This document shows, piece after piece, positions 17,543 to 27,062 of a stretch of 64,000 nt of DNA. A model generated the notes under the pieces. That model was not told the DNA's origin, searched no databases, and saw nothing but the letters and a program-made list of their open reading frames with translations. The stretch is from NCBI GenBank assembly GCA_017547205.1, contig JAFYQH010000006.1, positions 1 through 64,000 of the forward strand, given 5' to 3'. Every line of letters starts with the position of its first letter. The first letter of the stretch is position 1. Source of the DNA: Bacteroidaceae bacterium (GTDB taxonomy: Bacteria > Bacteroidota > Bacteroidia > Bacteroidales > Bacteroidaceae). Position numbers and translations under genes: made by a program.

Positions 17543-17830
17543 ATGGTAACAAGAATTCAATCTGTTCATTTCGATGCATCACAGCAGTTGATCGAATTTG
17601 TGGAGAAAAAGGTTGCGAAGCTCGAAAAGCTTTGCGAGGGTGCTACATCTCTTGAGGTGAATATGAAGCTGATTAAGCCCGAGACTGCAAACAACAAGGA
17701 GGTTGCCCTGCGCTTCCAGACCGGAGCGGGCGAATTGTTTGCTTCAAAGACAAGTGATACTTTTGAGGATGCTCTTCTTGGAGCGATAGACGCAGTCAAG
17801 GTGCAGCTGGAGAAGAATCGCAACAAATGA
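17543..17830 (+). CDS. hpf: Ribosome hibernation-promoting factor, short form (HPF/RaiA)
   Basis: Binds the 30S decoding region and inactivates idle ribosomes under starvation. It is 95 residues with the beta-alpha-beta-beta-beta-alpha layout of the S30AE domain: MVTRIQSVHFDASQQLIEFVEKKVAKLEKL, then strands with VNMKLIKPE and VALRFQTGAGELFASK, and a C-terminal helix DAIDAVKVQLEKNR-like. It lacks the C-terminal dimerisation domain of long HPF. It sits third after rpsU and the recombinase and is followed by a terminator. Its strong Shine-Dalgarno is unusual here. Confidence 0.93.
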   Translation: MVTRIQSVHFDASQQLIEFVEKKVAKLEKLCEGATSLEVNMKLIKPETANNKEVALRFQTGAGELFASKTSDTFEDALLGAIDAVKVQLEKNRNK

Positions 17831-17854
17831 TAAACTCCTTTTGTCCATTATATG

Positions 17855-17881
17855 CAGCCGCCCTCAGGGGTGGCTGTTTTT
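17855..17881 (+). terminator. Intrinsic terminator of the rpsU-xer-hpf unit
   Basis: CAGCCGCCC (17855-17863) pairs with GGGTGGCTG (17868-17876), with one G-T pair and the loop TCAG, followed by five T. Confidence 0.8.
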
Positions 17882-18248
17882 ATGTGTATAATGCTTGATA
17901 CCTAATTTTGAAACTGCGAAGCCGTGAATCCGTGTTTAGGGATGCCTGGTTGCTGAAATGCATATACAACGTGCTCGGATTCTTACCCTTATGTCTTTCT
18001 CGGGTTTGTCTGCTGTTCGCAGTGGTTGTTTCGGCTTTTTTGGAATCTTTTGTATGTTTTGTGTCGTGTGGAGTCTTTGTCTTTTTCCTGTTTCGCGAGC
18101 ATATTGTGTTGGCTTGTCTCAGGTTTTCTTGCATTCTTCTTTTCTTATTTTCTCTGTTGGTTTTTATGTGTCTTTTGATGGTTGAAGGTTGTTTTTTTGC
18201 GAAAAAGCAGGAATTTTGATGTTTTTCGAAAAAAAAAGCGCAAAATGT
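17882..18248. other. T-rich, A-poor non-coding stretch upstream of the tRNA operon
   Basis: No recognised gene. From about 17960 to 18240 the plus strand is strikingly rich in T and poor in A. Reading frames through it translate to low-complexity hydrophobic (plus) or Lys/Arg/Thr-rich (minus) text with no family resemblance. It ends in a TTTTTCGAAAAA palindrome (near 18221-18232) and A-tracts just upstream of the promoter, which might act as an UP-like element. Confidence 0.5.
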
Positions 18249-18278
18249 TTTGCAGTTAAAAAAAAAGCCATACCTTTG
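18249..18278 (+). promoter_or_regulatory. Promoter of the tRNA-tuf operon
   Basis: TTTG at 18249-18252, an 18-bp A-rich spacer, then TACCTTTG at 18271-18278, about 40 bp before the first tRNA. Confidence 0.75.
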
Positions 18279-18317
18279 CACTCGCTTTACGACAGTAACG
18301 GCACACAAATTGACGCT

Positions 18318-18391
18318 GCCTCTTTAGCTCAGTTGGCCAGAGCACGTGATTTGTAATCTCGGGGTCGTTGGTTCGAATCCGACAAGAGGCT
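18318..18391 (+). tRNA. tRNA-Thr (anticodon TGT)
   Basis: The cloverleaf closes. The acceptor stem GCCTCTT pairs with AAGAGGC and the discriminator is T. The D stem is GCTC/GAGC, the anticodon TGT at 18352-18354 sits in loop TTTGTAA, and the T arm is GTTGG-TTCGAAT-CCGAC. CCA is not encoded. The anticodon stem CGTGA/TCTCG has a T-T mismatch at its centre. Confidence 0.95.
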
Positions 18392-18463
18392 CTAGCGTAA
18401 ATGGTGTGTCGAGAAAAAGTAAAGTTGTCGCAAATGCGTTTTCTGAAATAGTGACAAGAGTTA

Positions 18464-18546
18464 GGGCAAATTCCAGAGTGGCCAAATGGGGCAGACTGTA
18501 AATCTGCTGTCTTTCGACTTCGGTGGTTCGAATCCATCTTTGCCCA
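18464..18546 (+). tRNA. tRNA-Tyr (anticodon GTA)
   Basis: The acceptor GGGCAAA pairs with TTTGCCC and the discriminator is A. The anticodon stem GCAGA/TCTGC surrounds CTGTAAA, with GTA at 18498-18500. A long variable arm (about 18508-18522), as expected for bacterial tRNA-Tyr, makes it 83 nt. Confidence 0.95.
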
Positions 18547-18643
18547 CAATGTGTTGAAAAAGAGAATGCAAACTAGCCTTGATAGTGTGAGCTTTTGGGA
18601 ATACTATCTCCGTTTGTTTGCAAATTCTTTATGTAAACGTATT

Positions 18644-18716
18644 GCGGAAGTAGCTCAGTCGATAGAGCATTAGCCTTCCAAGCTGAGGGTCGCGGGTTTG
18701 AGTCCCGTCTTCCGCT
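18644..18716 (+). tRNA. tRNA-Gly (anticodon TCC)
   Basis: The acceptor GCGGAAG pairs with CTTCCGC. The anticodon TCC at 18677-18679 is in loop CTTCCAA, and the T arm is GCGGG-TTTGAGT-CCCGT. CCA is not encoded. Confidence 0.95.
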
Positions 18717-18726
18717 CTTTTTCAAC

Positions 18727-18798
<72 letters not shown>

Positions 18799-18894
18799 CT
18801 GGAGAAGAGCTTTCTTGTCTTGATAAGTCAAGAGAAAATGTAAAACTGATTACAAATATTGGTAAATATATTGTTATAATTAAAGCTTAAAACT

Positions 18895-20079
18895 ATGGCA
18901 AAAGAAAAATTTGAGCGTTCCAAACCACACGTAAATATTGGAACAATCGGTCACGTAGACCACGGTAAGACTACTTTGACCGCTGCTATTACAACTGTAT
19001 TGGCAAAGAGAGGTCTTTCTGAGTTGAAGTCTTTCGACCAGATCGATAACGCTCCCGAGGAGAAAGAGCGTGGTATTACTATCAATACTGCACACGTTGA
19101 GTATCAGACAGAGAACCGCCACTATGCACACGTAGACTGTCCGGGTCACGCCGACTATGTGAAGAACATGGTTACCGGTGCTGCTCAGATGGACGGTGCT
19201 ATCATCGTTTGTGCTGCAACTGACGGTCCTATGCCTCAGACACGTGAGCACATCCTTCTTGCTCGTCAGGTAAACGTTCCACGTCTTGTTGTATTCTTGA
19301 ACAAGTGTGACGTTGTTGATGACGCTGAGATGCTTGAGCTCGTTGAGATGGAGATGCGTGAGCTTCTTTCATTCTATGAGTTCGACGGCGACAACACTCC
19401 TATCATCCGCGGTTCTGCACTCGGTGCTTTGAACGGTGTTGCTGAGTGGGAGGAGAAGGTAATGGAGCTTATGGCTGCTTGTGACAGCTGGATTCCACTT
19501 CCTCCGCGTGATATCGATAAGCCTTTCTTGATGCCTGTTGAGGATGTATTCTCAATTACTGGTCGTGGTACTGTTGCTACAGGTCGTATTGAGGCTGGTA
19601 TCGTTAAGGTAGGTGATGAGGTTGAGATCCTCGGTCTCGGTGAGGACAAGAAGACTGTCGTTACAGGTGTTGAGATGTTCCGCAAGCTCCTCGATCAGGG
19701 TGAGGCTGGTGACAACGTAGGTTTGTTGCTCCGCGGTGTTGACAAGAACGAGATCAAGCGCGGTATGGTTCTCTGCCACCCGGGTCAGATCAAGCCTTAC
19801 TCTACTTTCGAGGCTCAGGTTTATATCCTGAAGAAGGAAGAGGGTGGTCGTCACACTTCATTCCGCAACAAGTATCGTCCTCAGTTCTATCTCCGTACAA
19901 TGGACTGTACAGGTGAGATCTCTCTTCCTGCAGACGTTGAGATGGTGATGCCTGGTGACAACTTGAAGATCACTGTAACTTTGATCTATCCGGTTGCATT
20001 GAACGAGGGTCTGACATTCGCTATCCGTGAGGGTGGTCGCACAGTAGGTGCTGGTCAGATTACAAAGGTTATCGAATAA
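18895..20079 (+). CDS. tuf: Elongation factor Tu
   Basis: GTPase that delivers aminoacyl-tRNA to the ribosome. It is 394 residues with P-loop GHVDHGKTT, switch text [23 protein letters not shown] and NKCD, then domains II and III ending [10 protein letters not shown]. It lies 96 bp after tRNA-Thr(GGT). I see no clear new TAnnTTTG box in that gap, which suggests co-transcription with the tRNA cluster. The gap does hold small hairpins (for example AGCTCT/AGAGCT at 18795-18811). Confidence 0.98.
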   Translation: MAKEKFERSKPHVNIGTIGHVDHGKTTLTAAITTVLAKRGLSELKSFDQIDNAPEEKERGITINTAHVEYQTENRHYAHVDCPGHADYVKNMVTGAAQMDGAIIVCAATDGPMPQTREHILLARQVNVPRLVVFLNKCDVVDDAEMLELVEMEMRELLSFYEFDGDNTPIIRGSALGALNGVAEWEEKVMELMAACDSWIPLPPRDIDKPFLMPVEDVFSITGRGTVATGRIEAGIVKVGDEVEILGLGEDKKTVVTGVEMFRKLLDQGEAGDNVGLLLRGVDKNEIKRGMVLCHPGQIKPYSTFEAQVYILKKEEGGRHTSFRNKYRPQFYLRTMDCTGEISLPADVEMVMPGDNLKITVTLIYPVALNEGLTFAIREGGRTVGAGQITKVIE

Positions 20080-20102
20080 TTTGAAAAACCTTATATAAAG
20101 GT

Positions 20103-20122
20103 CCGGTTCCTTCGGGAACCGG
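20103..20122 (+). promoter_or_regulatory. UUCG-tetraloop hairpin between tuf and tRNA-Trp
   Basis: CCGGTTCC and GGAACCGG form an 8-bp stem closed by the very stable C(UUCG)G tetraloop. No T-run follows. It lies 5 bp before the tRNA-Trp 5' end, so it is likely a processing or partial-termination structure. Confidence 0.7.
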
Positions 20123-20127
20123 TATCT

Positions 20128-20200
20128 ACGGGAATAGCTCAGTTGGTAGAGCACTGGTCTCCAAAACCAGGTGTCGGGAGTTCGAGCCTCTCTTCCCGTG
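20128..20200 (+). tRNA. tRNA-Trp (anticodon CCA)
   Basis: The acceptor ACGGGAA pairs with TTCCCGT and the discriminator is G. The anticodon CCA at 20161-20163 is in loop CTCCAAA with stem CTGGT/ACCAG. Placement between tuf and secE is conserved in bacteria. Confidence 0.96.
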
Positions 20201-20217
20201 CAATAAAATAATAGATT

Positions 20218-20409
20218 ATGCTGACTAATTTTGTTAACTATTGTAAGCTCTCTTACAATGAACTCGTGCATAAGACAACTTGGCCGACAGCAAAGCAGCT
20301 GGCGAGCCAGGCTATGCTTGTTTTCAATGCGTCAATTCTGATTGCATTGGTCGTTTTTGCAATGGACCAGTTCTTCAGCCTTGTAATGCAGGCGATTTAC
20401 CCTCATTAA
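20218..20409 (+). CDS. secE: Preprotein translocase subunit SecE
   Basis: Small essential clamp of the SecYEG channel. It is 63 residues. The N-terminal amphipathic part has the conserved ELVHKTTWPTAKQL (18-31), followed by one transmembrane helix (about 34-58, VFNASILIALVVFAMDQFF). It sits between tRNA-Trp and nusG as in most bacteria. Confidence 0.96.
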   Translation: MLTNFVNYCKLSYNELVHKTTWPTAKQLASQAMLVFNASILIALVVFAMDQFFSLVMQAIYPH

Positions 20410-20420
20410 TAAGTTAGAAG

Positions 20421-20957
20421 ATGGCAGACAAGAAATGGTACGTTCTGCGTGCTATCAGCGGTAAGGAGGTCAAGGTAAAGGAGTATATCGAGACTGAAAT
20501 GAGACTTCGCGGTCTCACAGACAAGGTATCCCAGGTGCTCATCCCTACCGAAAATGTTGTGCAGGTACGCAACGGTAAAAGAGTCGTGAGAGAGAAATCA
20601 TACCTCCCCGGTTATGTTCTTGTTGAGGCTGAACTTGTGGGTGATATAGCGTTCATGCTACGTCATACACCTAATGTTCTCGGTTTCCTTGGAGGTATGG
20701 ATAATCCTACACCAATACGTCAGGCTGAGGTAAATCGTATTCTCGGTCGTGAGACAGAACTGCAGGAGGTTCCCGAGGAGGCTGCTCTTGAGTTCACATT
20801 GGGTGAGGTTGTCAAGGTGAACACCGGTCCGTTCTCGGGCTTCAACGGTGTCATCGAAGAGATAAACGCAGAGAGGAAGCGCCTGAAGGTTATGGTAAAG
20901 ATATTCGGACGTTCTACTCCTGTTGATTTAGGTTATATGCAAGTAGATAAAGAGTGA
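20421..20957 (+). CDS. nusG: Transcription termination/antitermination protein NusG
   Basis: Binds the RNA polymerase clamp and links it to Rho or to the ribosome. It is 178 residues with an N-terminal NGN domain ([20 protein letters not shown], and [13 protein letters not shown] near 53-65) and a C-terminal KOW domain ([21 protein letters not shown] from about 128). It is 11 bp after secE. Confidence 0.97.
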   Translation: MADKKWYVLRAISGKEVKVKEYIETEMRLRGLTDKVSQVLIPTENVVQVRNGKRVVREKSYLPGYVLVEAELVGDIAFMLRHTPNVLGFLGGMDNPTPIRQAEVNRILGRETELQEVPEEAALEFTLGEVVKVNTGPFSGFNGVIEEINAERKRLKVMVKIFGRSTPVDLGYMQVDKE

Positions 20958-21009
20958 TGCGGCTTCCACACATCACTCGAATGTTGTTAATTTTATAGAT
21001 TTTTTTACA

Positions 21010-21453
21010 ATGGCAAAAGAAATTGCTGGACTTATCAAGTTACAGATTAAAGGTGGCGCAGCAAATCCATCACCTCCAGTAGGACCTGCACTTGGTTCTA
21101 AGGGAATCAACATCATGGAATTCTGCAAGGCGTTTAATGCCAGAACCCAGGATAAGGCCGGAAAAGTTTTGCCTGTTATCATTACTTACTACGCAGACAA
21201 GTCATTCGATTTCGTCGTTAAGACTCCCCCTGTAGCTATCCAGTTGCTTGAGGTAGCTAAGGTGAAGGGCGGATCTGCAGAGCCTAACCGCAACAAGGTT
21301 GCTACAATTACCTGGGAGCAGGTTGAGGCTATTGCAAAGGAGAAAATGCCTGACTTGAACTGCTTTACTGTAGAGGCTGCCATGAAGATGGTTGCCGGTA
21401 CAGCGAGAAGTATGGGTATCAGTGTAAGTGGAACTTTTCCCGGAAACAATTAA
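21010..21453 (+). CDS. rplK: 50S ribosomal protein uL11
   Basis: Part of the GTPase-associated centre. It is 147 residues, with [31 protein letters not shown] text in 8-34 (Pro-rich N-terminal domain) and a C-terminal RNA-binding domain ending [12 protein letters not shown]. First gene of the rplK-A-J-L set, with a 52-bp gap after nusG. Confidence 0.97.
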   Translation: MAKEIAGLIKLQIKGGAANPSPPVGPALGSKGINIMEFCKAFNARTQDKAGKVLPVIITYYADKSFDFVVKTPPVAIQLLEVAKVKGGSAEPNRNKVATITWEQVEAIAKEKMPDLNCFTVEAAMKMVAGTARSMGISVSGTFPGNN

Positions 21454-21467
21454 AAATTTAGACTAGA

Positions 21468-22160
21468 ATGGGTAAACTGACAAAAAATCAAAAGTTAGCA
21501 GCCGCTAAAATTGACACAGCTAAATCCTATCCATTGACAGAGGCTGTTGAACTTCTGAAGGAGATTACCTTCACCAAGTTCGATGCTTCAGTGGATATCG
21601 ATGTACGCCTGGGCGTTGATCCTCGTAAGGCAAACCAGATGGTGAGAGGCGTTGTTTCTCTTCCCAGTGGTACTGGTAAGGAGGTTCGCGTTCTATGCTT
21701 GTGTACTCCCGATGTGGAAGAAGCTGCAAAGGCGGCAGGTGCTGACTATGTTGGTCTTGACGAATATATCGAGAAGATCAAAGGTGGTTGGACGGATATC
21801 GACATTATCATTACAATGCCGTCCATAATGGGTAAATTGGGTGCCCTGGGTCGCGTACTCGGTCCTCGCGGATTGATGCCTAACCCCAAGAGCGGTACCG
21901 TTACAATGGATATACCTAAGGCAGTAAAAGAGGTTAAGCAGGGTAAGATTGACTTCAAGGTAGACAAGGCGGGTATCGTACACGCTTCTATCGGTAAGGC
22001 TTCTTTCACACCCGATGCTATCATGGCCAATGTGAAGGAGTTCATGGCAACAATCCATAAGCTGAAACCTTCAACAGCCAAGGGTACTTACGTGAAGAGT
22101 GTATTCCTGTCAACTACGATGAGCAAGGGTCTGCGTATAGATCCCAAGTCTATCGACTAA
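21468..22160 (+). CDS. rplA: 50S ribosomal protein uL1
   Basis: Forms the L1 stalk of the large subunit that helps release deacylated tRNA; in many bacteria it also represses its own operon. It is 230 residues, with [20 protein letters not shown] near 37-56 and the signature [19 protein letters not shown] near 127-145. It lies 14 bp after rplK. Confidence 0.97.
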   Translation: MGKLTKNQKLAAAKIDTAKSYPLTEAVELLKEITFTKFDASVDIDVRLGVDPRKANQMVRGVVSLPSGTGKEVRVLCLCTPDVEEAAKAAGADYVGLDEYIEKIKGGWTDIDIIITMPSIMGKLGALGRVLGPRGLMPNPKSGTVTMDIPKAVKEVKQGKIDFKVDKAGIVHASIGKASFTPDAIMANVKEFMATIHKLKPSTAKGTYVKSVFLSTTMSKGLRIDPKSID

Positions 22161-22172
22161 TCCTGATGAACT

Positions 22173-22688
22173 ATGAAGAAGGAAGATAAAGTAAATGTAA
22201 TCGCCCAGATAGGCGATGTTATCAAGGAATACGCACACTTCTATCTGGTAGACGTAACTGCTATGAACGCAGCCGCTACTAACGCTATGCGTGCTAAATG
22301 TTACAAGCAGGAGGTTAAGATGCTCGTTGTGAAGAATACTCTTCTCCAGAAGGCATTCGAGGCTGCTGAGGTTGATTTCTCACCCCTCTACCCCTGTCTT
22401 AAAGGAACAACAGCTCTATTGCTTTGCAACACTGCTAACGTCCCTGCAAAACTTATCAAGGATGTAGCCGGCAAGGGTGATATTCCTGCACTCAAGGGTG
22501 CATATGCCGAGGAAAGCTTCTATGTTGGAGCAGAGCAGCTTGAGGCTCTTGTCAACATCAAGAGCAAGAACGAGCTCATCGCTGAGGTTGTTGCATTGCT
22601 GCAGTCTCCAGTCAAGAACGTTGTTTCGGCTCTACAGTCTGGTGGCAATACCATCCACGGAGTTCTTAAGACACTCGGTGAAAGATAA
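22173..22688 (+). CDS. rplJ: 50S ribosomal protein uL10
   Basis: Base of the L7/L12 stalk. It is 171 residues with the N-terminal rRNA-binding part (YAHFYLVDVTAMNAAATNAMR, and KMLVVKNTLLQKA) and a C-terminal helix that binds L7/L12 dimers (SALQSGGNTIHGVLKTLGER). It is 12 bp after rplA, too short for the long leader that carries L10 autoregulation in some bacteria. Confidence 0.96.
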   Translation: MKKEDKVNVIAQIGDVIKEYAHFYLVDVTAMNAAATNAMRAKCYKQEVKMLVVKNTLLQKAFEAAEVDFSPLYPCLKGTTALLLCNTANVPAKLIKDVAGKGDIPALKGAYAEESFYVGAEQLEALVNIKSKNELIAEVVALLQSPVKNVVSALQSGGNTIHGVLKTLGER

Positions 22689-22732
22689 AAATCAAAATTC
22701 AATTAGTAAAAACAATTTAAATTTATACGAAA

Positions 22733-23107
22733 ATGGCAGATTTGAAAGCTCTTGCAGAAGAATTGGTTAACCTTACAGTAAAAGAAGTTAACGAACTTGC
22801 AACTATCCTTAAAGAAGAATATGGTATCGAACCCGCTGCTGCAGCGGTTGCTGTTGCTGCTCCTGCTGCCGGTGGTGCTGCCGCTGCTGAGGAGAAGACT
22901 GCGTTCGATGTAGTTTTGAAGAGCGCAGGTGCTCAGAAGCTCGCAGTTGTTAAGGCTGTGAAGGAGTCTTGCGGTCTTGGTTTGAAGGAGGCTAAGGACC
23001 TTGTAGACGCTGCTCCTAGCGTACTTAAGGAGGGTCTTCCTAAGGCAGAGGCTGAGTCTTTGAAGAAGGCTATCGAGGAGTCTGGTGCTGAGGTTGAGAT
23101 TAAGTAA
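22733..23107 (+). CDS. rplL: 50S ribosomal protein bL12 (L7/L12)
   Basis: Stalk protein that recruits translational GTPases. It is 124 residues: an N-terminal dimerisation domain ([26 protein letters not shown]), an Ala-rich flexible hinge (about 40-52) and a C-terminal domain with the conserved [20 protein letters not shown] and AEVEIK end. It is followed by a partial terminator before rpoB. Confidence 0.97.
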   Translation: MADLKALAEELVNLTVKEVNELATILKEEYGIEPAAAAVAVAAPAAGGAAAAEEKTAFDVVLKSAGAQKLAVVKAVKESCGLGLKEAKDLVDAAPSVLKEGLPKAEAESLKKAIEESGAEVEIK

Positions 23108-23137
23108 GCCCACTCAAACCCTGCACAAGGGTATAAT

Positions 23138-23172
23138 GGTTAAGAACCCCCAAAGTGGGTTCTTAACCTTTT
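23138..23172 (+). terminator. Attenuator-like terminator between rplL and rpoB
   Basis: GGTTAAGAACCC (23138-23149) pairs perfectly with GGGTTCTTAACC (23157-23168), with a 7-base loop and a short TTTT tract. rpoB follows 42 bp later with no promoter I can recognise, so partial readthrough is expected, as at this junction in other bacteria. Confidence 0.75.
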
Positions 23173-23213
23173 GTGCGTAAAAAGAAAAGTAAGTTCTAAA
23201 ACATTTTGCCACA

Positions 23214-26200
23214 ATGTCGTTAAAAACTGATAATCAAAGAATTAACTTTGCTTCTATAAAGGACCCGATGCCATGTCCGGACTTTTTGGAAGTACAATTG
23301 AAGTCTTTCGAGGACTTCCTGCAGTTGGATACTCCTCCCGAAAAACGTGTTAATGATGGTCTCTACAAAGTGTTTGCAGAGAATTTTCCTATCACGGACA
23401 CCAGAAACAATTTCGTACTGGAGTTTCTCGACTACTACATAGATCCGCCCCGCTATTCAATAACTGAATGCTTGGAGCGAGGCTTGACCTATAGTGTTCC
23501 TCTTAAGGCTAAGTTGAAACTTTATTGTACCGATCCCGATCATGAGGACTTCGATACGGTAATTCAGGATGTTTTCCTCGGGCCGATTCCTTACATGACA
23601 AAGCAGGGTACGTTCATTATCAATGGTGCCGAGCGCGTTGTGGTTTCACAGCTTCACCGTTCTCCTGGCGTGTTCTTCGGACAGAGCGTCCATGCAAACG
23701 GTACACCGCTGTATTCGGCACGTATCATCCCGTTCAAGGGTTCTTGGATCGAGTTTGCTACTGACATCAATAATGTCATGTATGCATACATCGACCGTAA
23801 GAAGAAGTTGCCTGTTACTACATTGCTCCGTGCCATCGGTTTCGAGAGCGACAAGGATATCCTCGAGATTTTTGATCTCGCCGAGGAGTACAAGGTGACA
23901 AAGACAAGTATGAAGAAAGCGCTCGGCCGTAAGATGGCTGGTCACGTGGTAAAGACACGTCAAGAAGACTATGTCGATGCAGATACCGGTGAGGTTGTAT
24001 CAATCGAGCGCAGTGAGGTTGTTGTTGAGCGCGAGTCTGTACTTGATGAGGAACTCGTGGAAAGAATACTAGACAGCGGTGTGGATACGATTCTTCTGCA
24101 CAAGGAGAATGATGCTCCCGATGCTGTTGACTACTCTCTTATCTTCAACACTCTCGACAAGGATACAAGCAACTCCGAGAAGGAAGCCGTTAACTGCATC
24201 TTCCGCCTATTGCGTAATGCAGAGCCTGCTGACGATGCCAGTGCGCGTGAGGTTATCAACAATCTGTTCTTCTCAGAGAAACGCTATGATTTGGGTGATG
24301 TGGGTCGTTACCGCATCAACCGCAAGCTCGGTCTTTCTACCGACATGGATGTAAGAGTCCTGACCAAGGAGGATATCATCGAGATTATCAAGTATCTTAT
24401 CGGTCTCGTGAACTCAATGGCCACAGTCGATGATATCGACCACCTGAGCAACCGTCGTGTACGTACAGTGGGCGAACAGCTCTCAAACCAGTTCTCAATA
24501 GGTCTAGCGCGTATGGCGCGTACCATACGTGAGAGAATGAACGTGCGTGACAACGAGGTCTTTACCCCGACCGACCTCATCAACGCAAAGACAGTGTCTG
24601 CCGTTATAAACACATTCTTCGGTACCAACGCGCTGTCACAGTTCATGGACCAGACAAACCCGCTTGCCGAAATAACACACAAGCGCCGTCTCTCAGCACT
24701 CGGCCCCGGTGGTCTTTCACGTGAGCGTGCAGGTTTCGAGGTTCGTGACGTACACTATACACACTATGGCCGACTTTGTCCTATCGAGACTCCTGAGGGT
24801 CCGAACATCGGTCTGATTTCATCACTGTGTATATATGCAAAGATAAATGAGCTCGGCTTTATCGTTACACCGTACCGTTCGGTGGCTGATTGTAAGGTCG
24901 ATATAAATAATGACAATGTGGTTTACTATACGGCCGAGGAGGAAGAGGGTAAAATCATTGCCCAGGGTAATGCTCCCCTCGACGAGAACGGTAACTTCAT
25001 TCTTAAGAAAGTAAAGACACGCCAGGATGCCGATTATCCTGTTGTCGAGCCGGGTAGGGTAGATCTGATGGACGTATCTCCACAGCAGATTGCATCTATA
25101 GCAGCATCTCTTATCCCGTTCCTCGAGCATGACGATGCCAACCGTGCGCTGATGGGTTCTAACATGATGCGCCAGGCGGTTCCATTGTTGACAACTGAGG
25201 CTCCTATCGTGGGTACAGGTTTCGAGAAGCAGCTTGTAGAGGATTCACGCACACAGATTGTTGCCGAGGGTGACGGTGTGGTTGAGTTCGTTGATGCTTC
25301 AAGAATCGTTATCAAGTACGACCGTACCGAGGAGGAGGAGTTCGTAAGCTTCGAGCCTGCTTCAAAGGAGTATATCATTCCTAAGTTCCGTCGTACAAAC
25401 CAGAACATGACAATTGACCTCCGTCCAATCTGCGACAAGGGTCAGAAGGTGAAGGCCGGTGATATCCTTACAGAGGGTTACTCTACACAGGCCGGAGAGC
25501 TTGCTCTCGGTAAGAACCTTCTGGTTGCATACATGCCTTGGAAGGGTTACAACTATGAGGATGCCATTGTGCTGAACGAGAAGGTTGTACGTGAGGACGT
25601 ACTCACATCGGTACATGTCGATGAGCTCTCTCTTGAGGTGCGCGAGACAAAGCGCGGTATGGAGGAGTTTACATACGATATTCCTAACGTGAGCGAGGAC
25701 GCAACAAAGGATCTAGACAAGAACGGTATCATCCGTGTCGGTGCTTATGTAAAGCCCGGTGACATCATTATCGGTAAGATTACTCCTAAGGGAGAGTCTG
25801 ATCCTACTCCCGAGGAGAAGTTGCTCCGTGCAATCTTCGGTGACAAGGCCGGTGACGTGAAGGATGCTTCACTCAAGGCTTCGCCTTCACTCCAGGGTGT
25901 CGTTATCGACCGTCGCCTCTTCCAGCGTGCCGAGAAGACACGTTCGGCAAAGATGGCCGACAAGGCAAAGTTGCCGAAGATAGATGACGAGTTCCAGCAG
26001 AAAGTTGACGCTCTCAAGGATATTCTCATTGAGAAGATTCTGAAGCTTGTTGACGGTCGTGTTTCACAGGGCGTGAAGGATTTCATGGGTACTGAGGTCA
26101 TTGCCAAGGGTGCCAAGTTCACACGTCCCGAGCTGGAGGCTCTTGACTATACGGCTGTTCAGTTGAGTAAGTGGACTGCTGATGCACACACCAACGATCT

Positions 26201-27032
26201 TATACGTGCCCTTATAATCAACTTCATACATAAGTTCAAGGAACTTGATGCCGAGGTTAAGCGTGAGAAGTTCGCTCTTACTATAGGTGATGAGCTTCCT
26301 TCGGGTACTATGAAGATGGCAAAGGTATACATTGCCAAGAAGCGCAAGATTGGTGTGGGTGACAAGATGGCGGGTCGTCACGGTAACAAGGGTATCGTCT
26401 CACGCGTCGTACGTCAGGAAGATATGCCGTTCCTCGAGGACGGAACTCCGGTGGATATTATCCTCAACCCGCTAGGTGTGCCTTCACGTATGAACATCGG
26501 TCAGATATTCGAGACCGTACTCGGCCGTGCAGGTAAGGAACTCGGTGTGAAGTTCGCTACTCCGATCTTCGACGGTGCAAAGCTCGATGATCTCTGTGAG
26601 TGGACCGACAAAGCCGGTATTCCACGCTTCGGCAAGACATACCTCTACGATGGAGGTACAGGTGAGCGTTTTGACCAGCCAGCGACAGTGGGTGTCAGCT
26701 ATATGCTGAAGCTTGGTCACATGGTCGAGGATAAGATGCACGCCCGTTCTATCGGTCCTTACTCTCTTATTACACAGCAGCCTCTCGGCGGTAAGGCGCA
26801 GTTCGGAGGTCAGCGTTTTGGAGAGATGGAGGTTTGGGCCCTCGAGGCATTCGGTGCTGCACATATCCTGCAGGAGATTCTGACCATCAAGTCGGACGAT
26901 GTTGCAGGCCGTTCAAAGGCATACGAGGCTATCGTAAAGGGCGACCAGTTGCCGACTCCAAGCATACCGGAATCACTCAATGTGCTGTTGCATGAGTTGC
27001 GCGGTCTGGGCTTGAGCATTTCATTTGAATAA
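23214..27032 (+). CDS. rpoB: DNA-directed RNA polymerase subunit beta
   Basis: Catalytic core subunit of RNA polymerase. It is 1272 residues. Conserved blocks include [21 protein letters not shown] near 129-149; the rifampicin-region text [20 protein letters not shown] and [20 protein letters not shown] (about 475-516); [14 protein letters not shown]; and the C-terminal [21 protein letters not shown]. The rifampicin pocket sequence reads as wild type by eye. It is co-transcribed with rpoC, 30 bp apart. Confidence 0.98.
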   Translation: MSLKTDNQRINFASIKDPMPCPDFLEVQLKSFEDFLQLDTPPEKRVNDGLYKVFAENFPITDTRNNFVLEFLDYYIDPPRYSITECLERGLTYSVPLKAKLKLYCTDPDHEDFDTVIQDVFLGPIPYMTKQGTFIINGAERVVVSQLHRSPGVFFGQSVHANGTPLYSARIIPFKGSWIEFATDINNVMYAYIDRKKKLPVTTLLRAIGFESDKDILEIFDLAEEYKVTKTSMKKALGRKMAGHVVKTRQEDYVDADTGEVVSIERSEVVVERESVLDEELVERILDSGVDTILLHKENDAPDAVDYSLIFNTLDKDTSNSEKEAVNCIFRLLRNAEPADDASAREVINNLFFSEKRYDLGDVGRYRINRKLGLSTDMDVRVLTKEDIIEIIKYLIGLVNSMATVDDIDHLSNRRVRTVGEQLSNQFSIGLARMARTIRERMNVRDNEVFTPTDLINAKTVSAVINTFFGTNALSQFMDQTNPLAEITHKRRLSALGPGGLSRERAGFEVRDVHYTHYGRLCPIETPEGPNIGLISSLCIYAKINELGFIVTPYRSVADCKVDINNDNVVYYTAEEEEGKIIAQGNAPLDENGNFILKKVKTRQDADYPVVEPGRVDLMDVSPQQIASIAASLIPFLEHDDANRALMGSNMMRQAVPLLTTEAPIVGTGFEKQLVEDSRTQIVAEGDGVVEFVDASRIVIKYDRTEEEEFVSFEPASKEYIIPKFRRTNQNMTIDLRPICDKGQKVKAGDILTEGYSTQAGELALGKNLLVAYMPWKGYNYEDAIVLNEKVVREDVLTSVHVDELSLEVRETKRGMEEFTYDIPNVSEDATKDLDKNGIIRVGAYVKPGDIIIGKITPKGESDPTPEEKLLRAIFGDKAGDVKDASLKASPSLQGVVIDRRLFQRAEKTRSAKMADKAKLPKIDDEFQQKVDALKDILIEKILKLVDGRVSQGVKDFMGTEVIAKGAKFTRPELEALDYTAVQLSKWTADAHTNDLIRALIINFIHKFKELDAEVKREKFALTIGDELPSGTMKMAKVYIAKKRKIGVGDKMAGRHGNKGIVSRVVRQEDMPFLEDGTPVDIILNPLGVPSRMNIGQIFETVLGRAGKELGVKFATPIFDGAKLDDLCEWTDKAGIPRFGKTYLYDGGTGERFDQPATVGVSYMLKLGHMVEDKMHARSIGPYSLITQQPLGGKAQFGGQRFGEMEVWALEAFGAAHILQEILTIKSDDVAGRSKAYEAIVKGDQLPTPSIPESLNVLLHELRGLGLSISFE

Positions 27033-27062
27033 TTAATCCTTCACGTTTGTCAAAATAGAACT

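Noticed and set aside
17880..18308. 142-codon minus and 103-codon plus frames in the gap before the tRNAs
   Set aside because: Both are low-complexity products of the T-rich composition, and the minus frame would read through the tRNA promoter.
23108..23213. Separate promoter for rpoBC
   Set aside because: No TAnnTTTG box with a -33 in the gap. The hairpin there fits an attenuator with readthrough.
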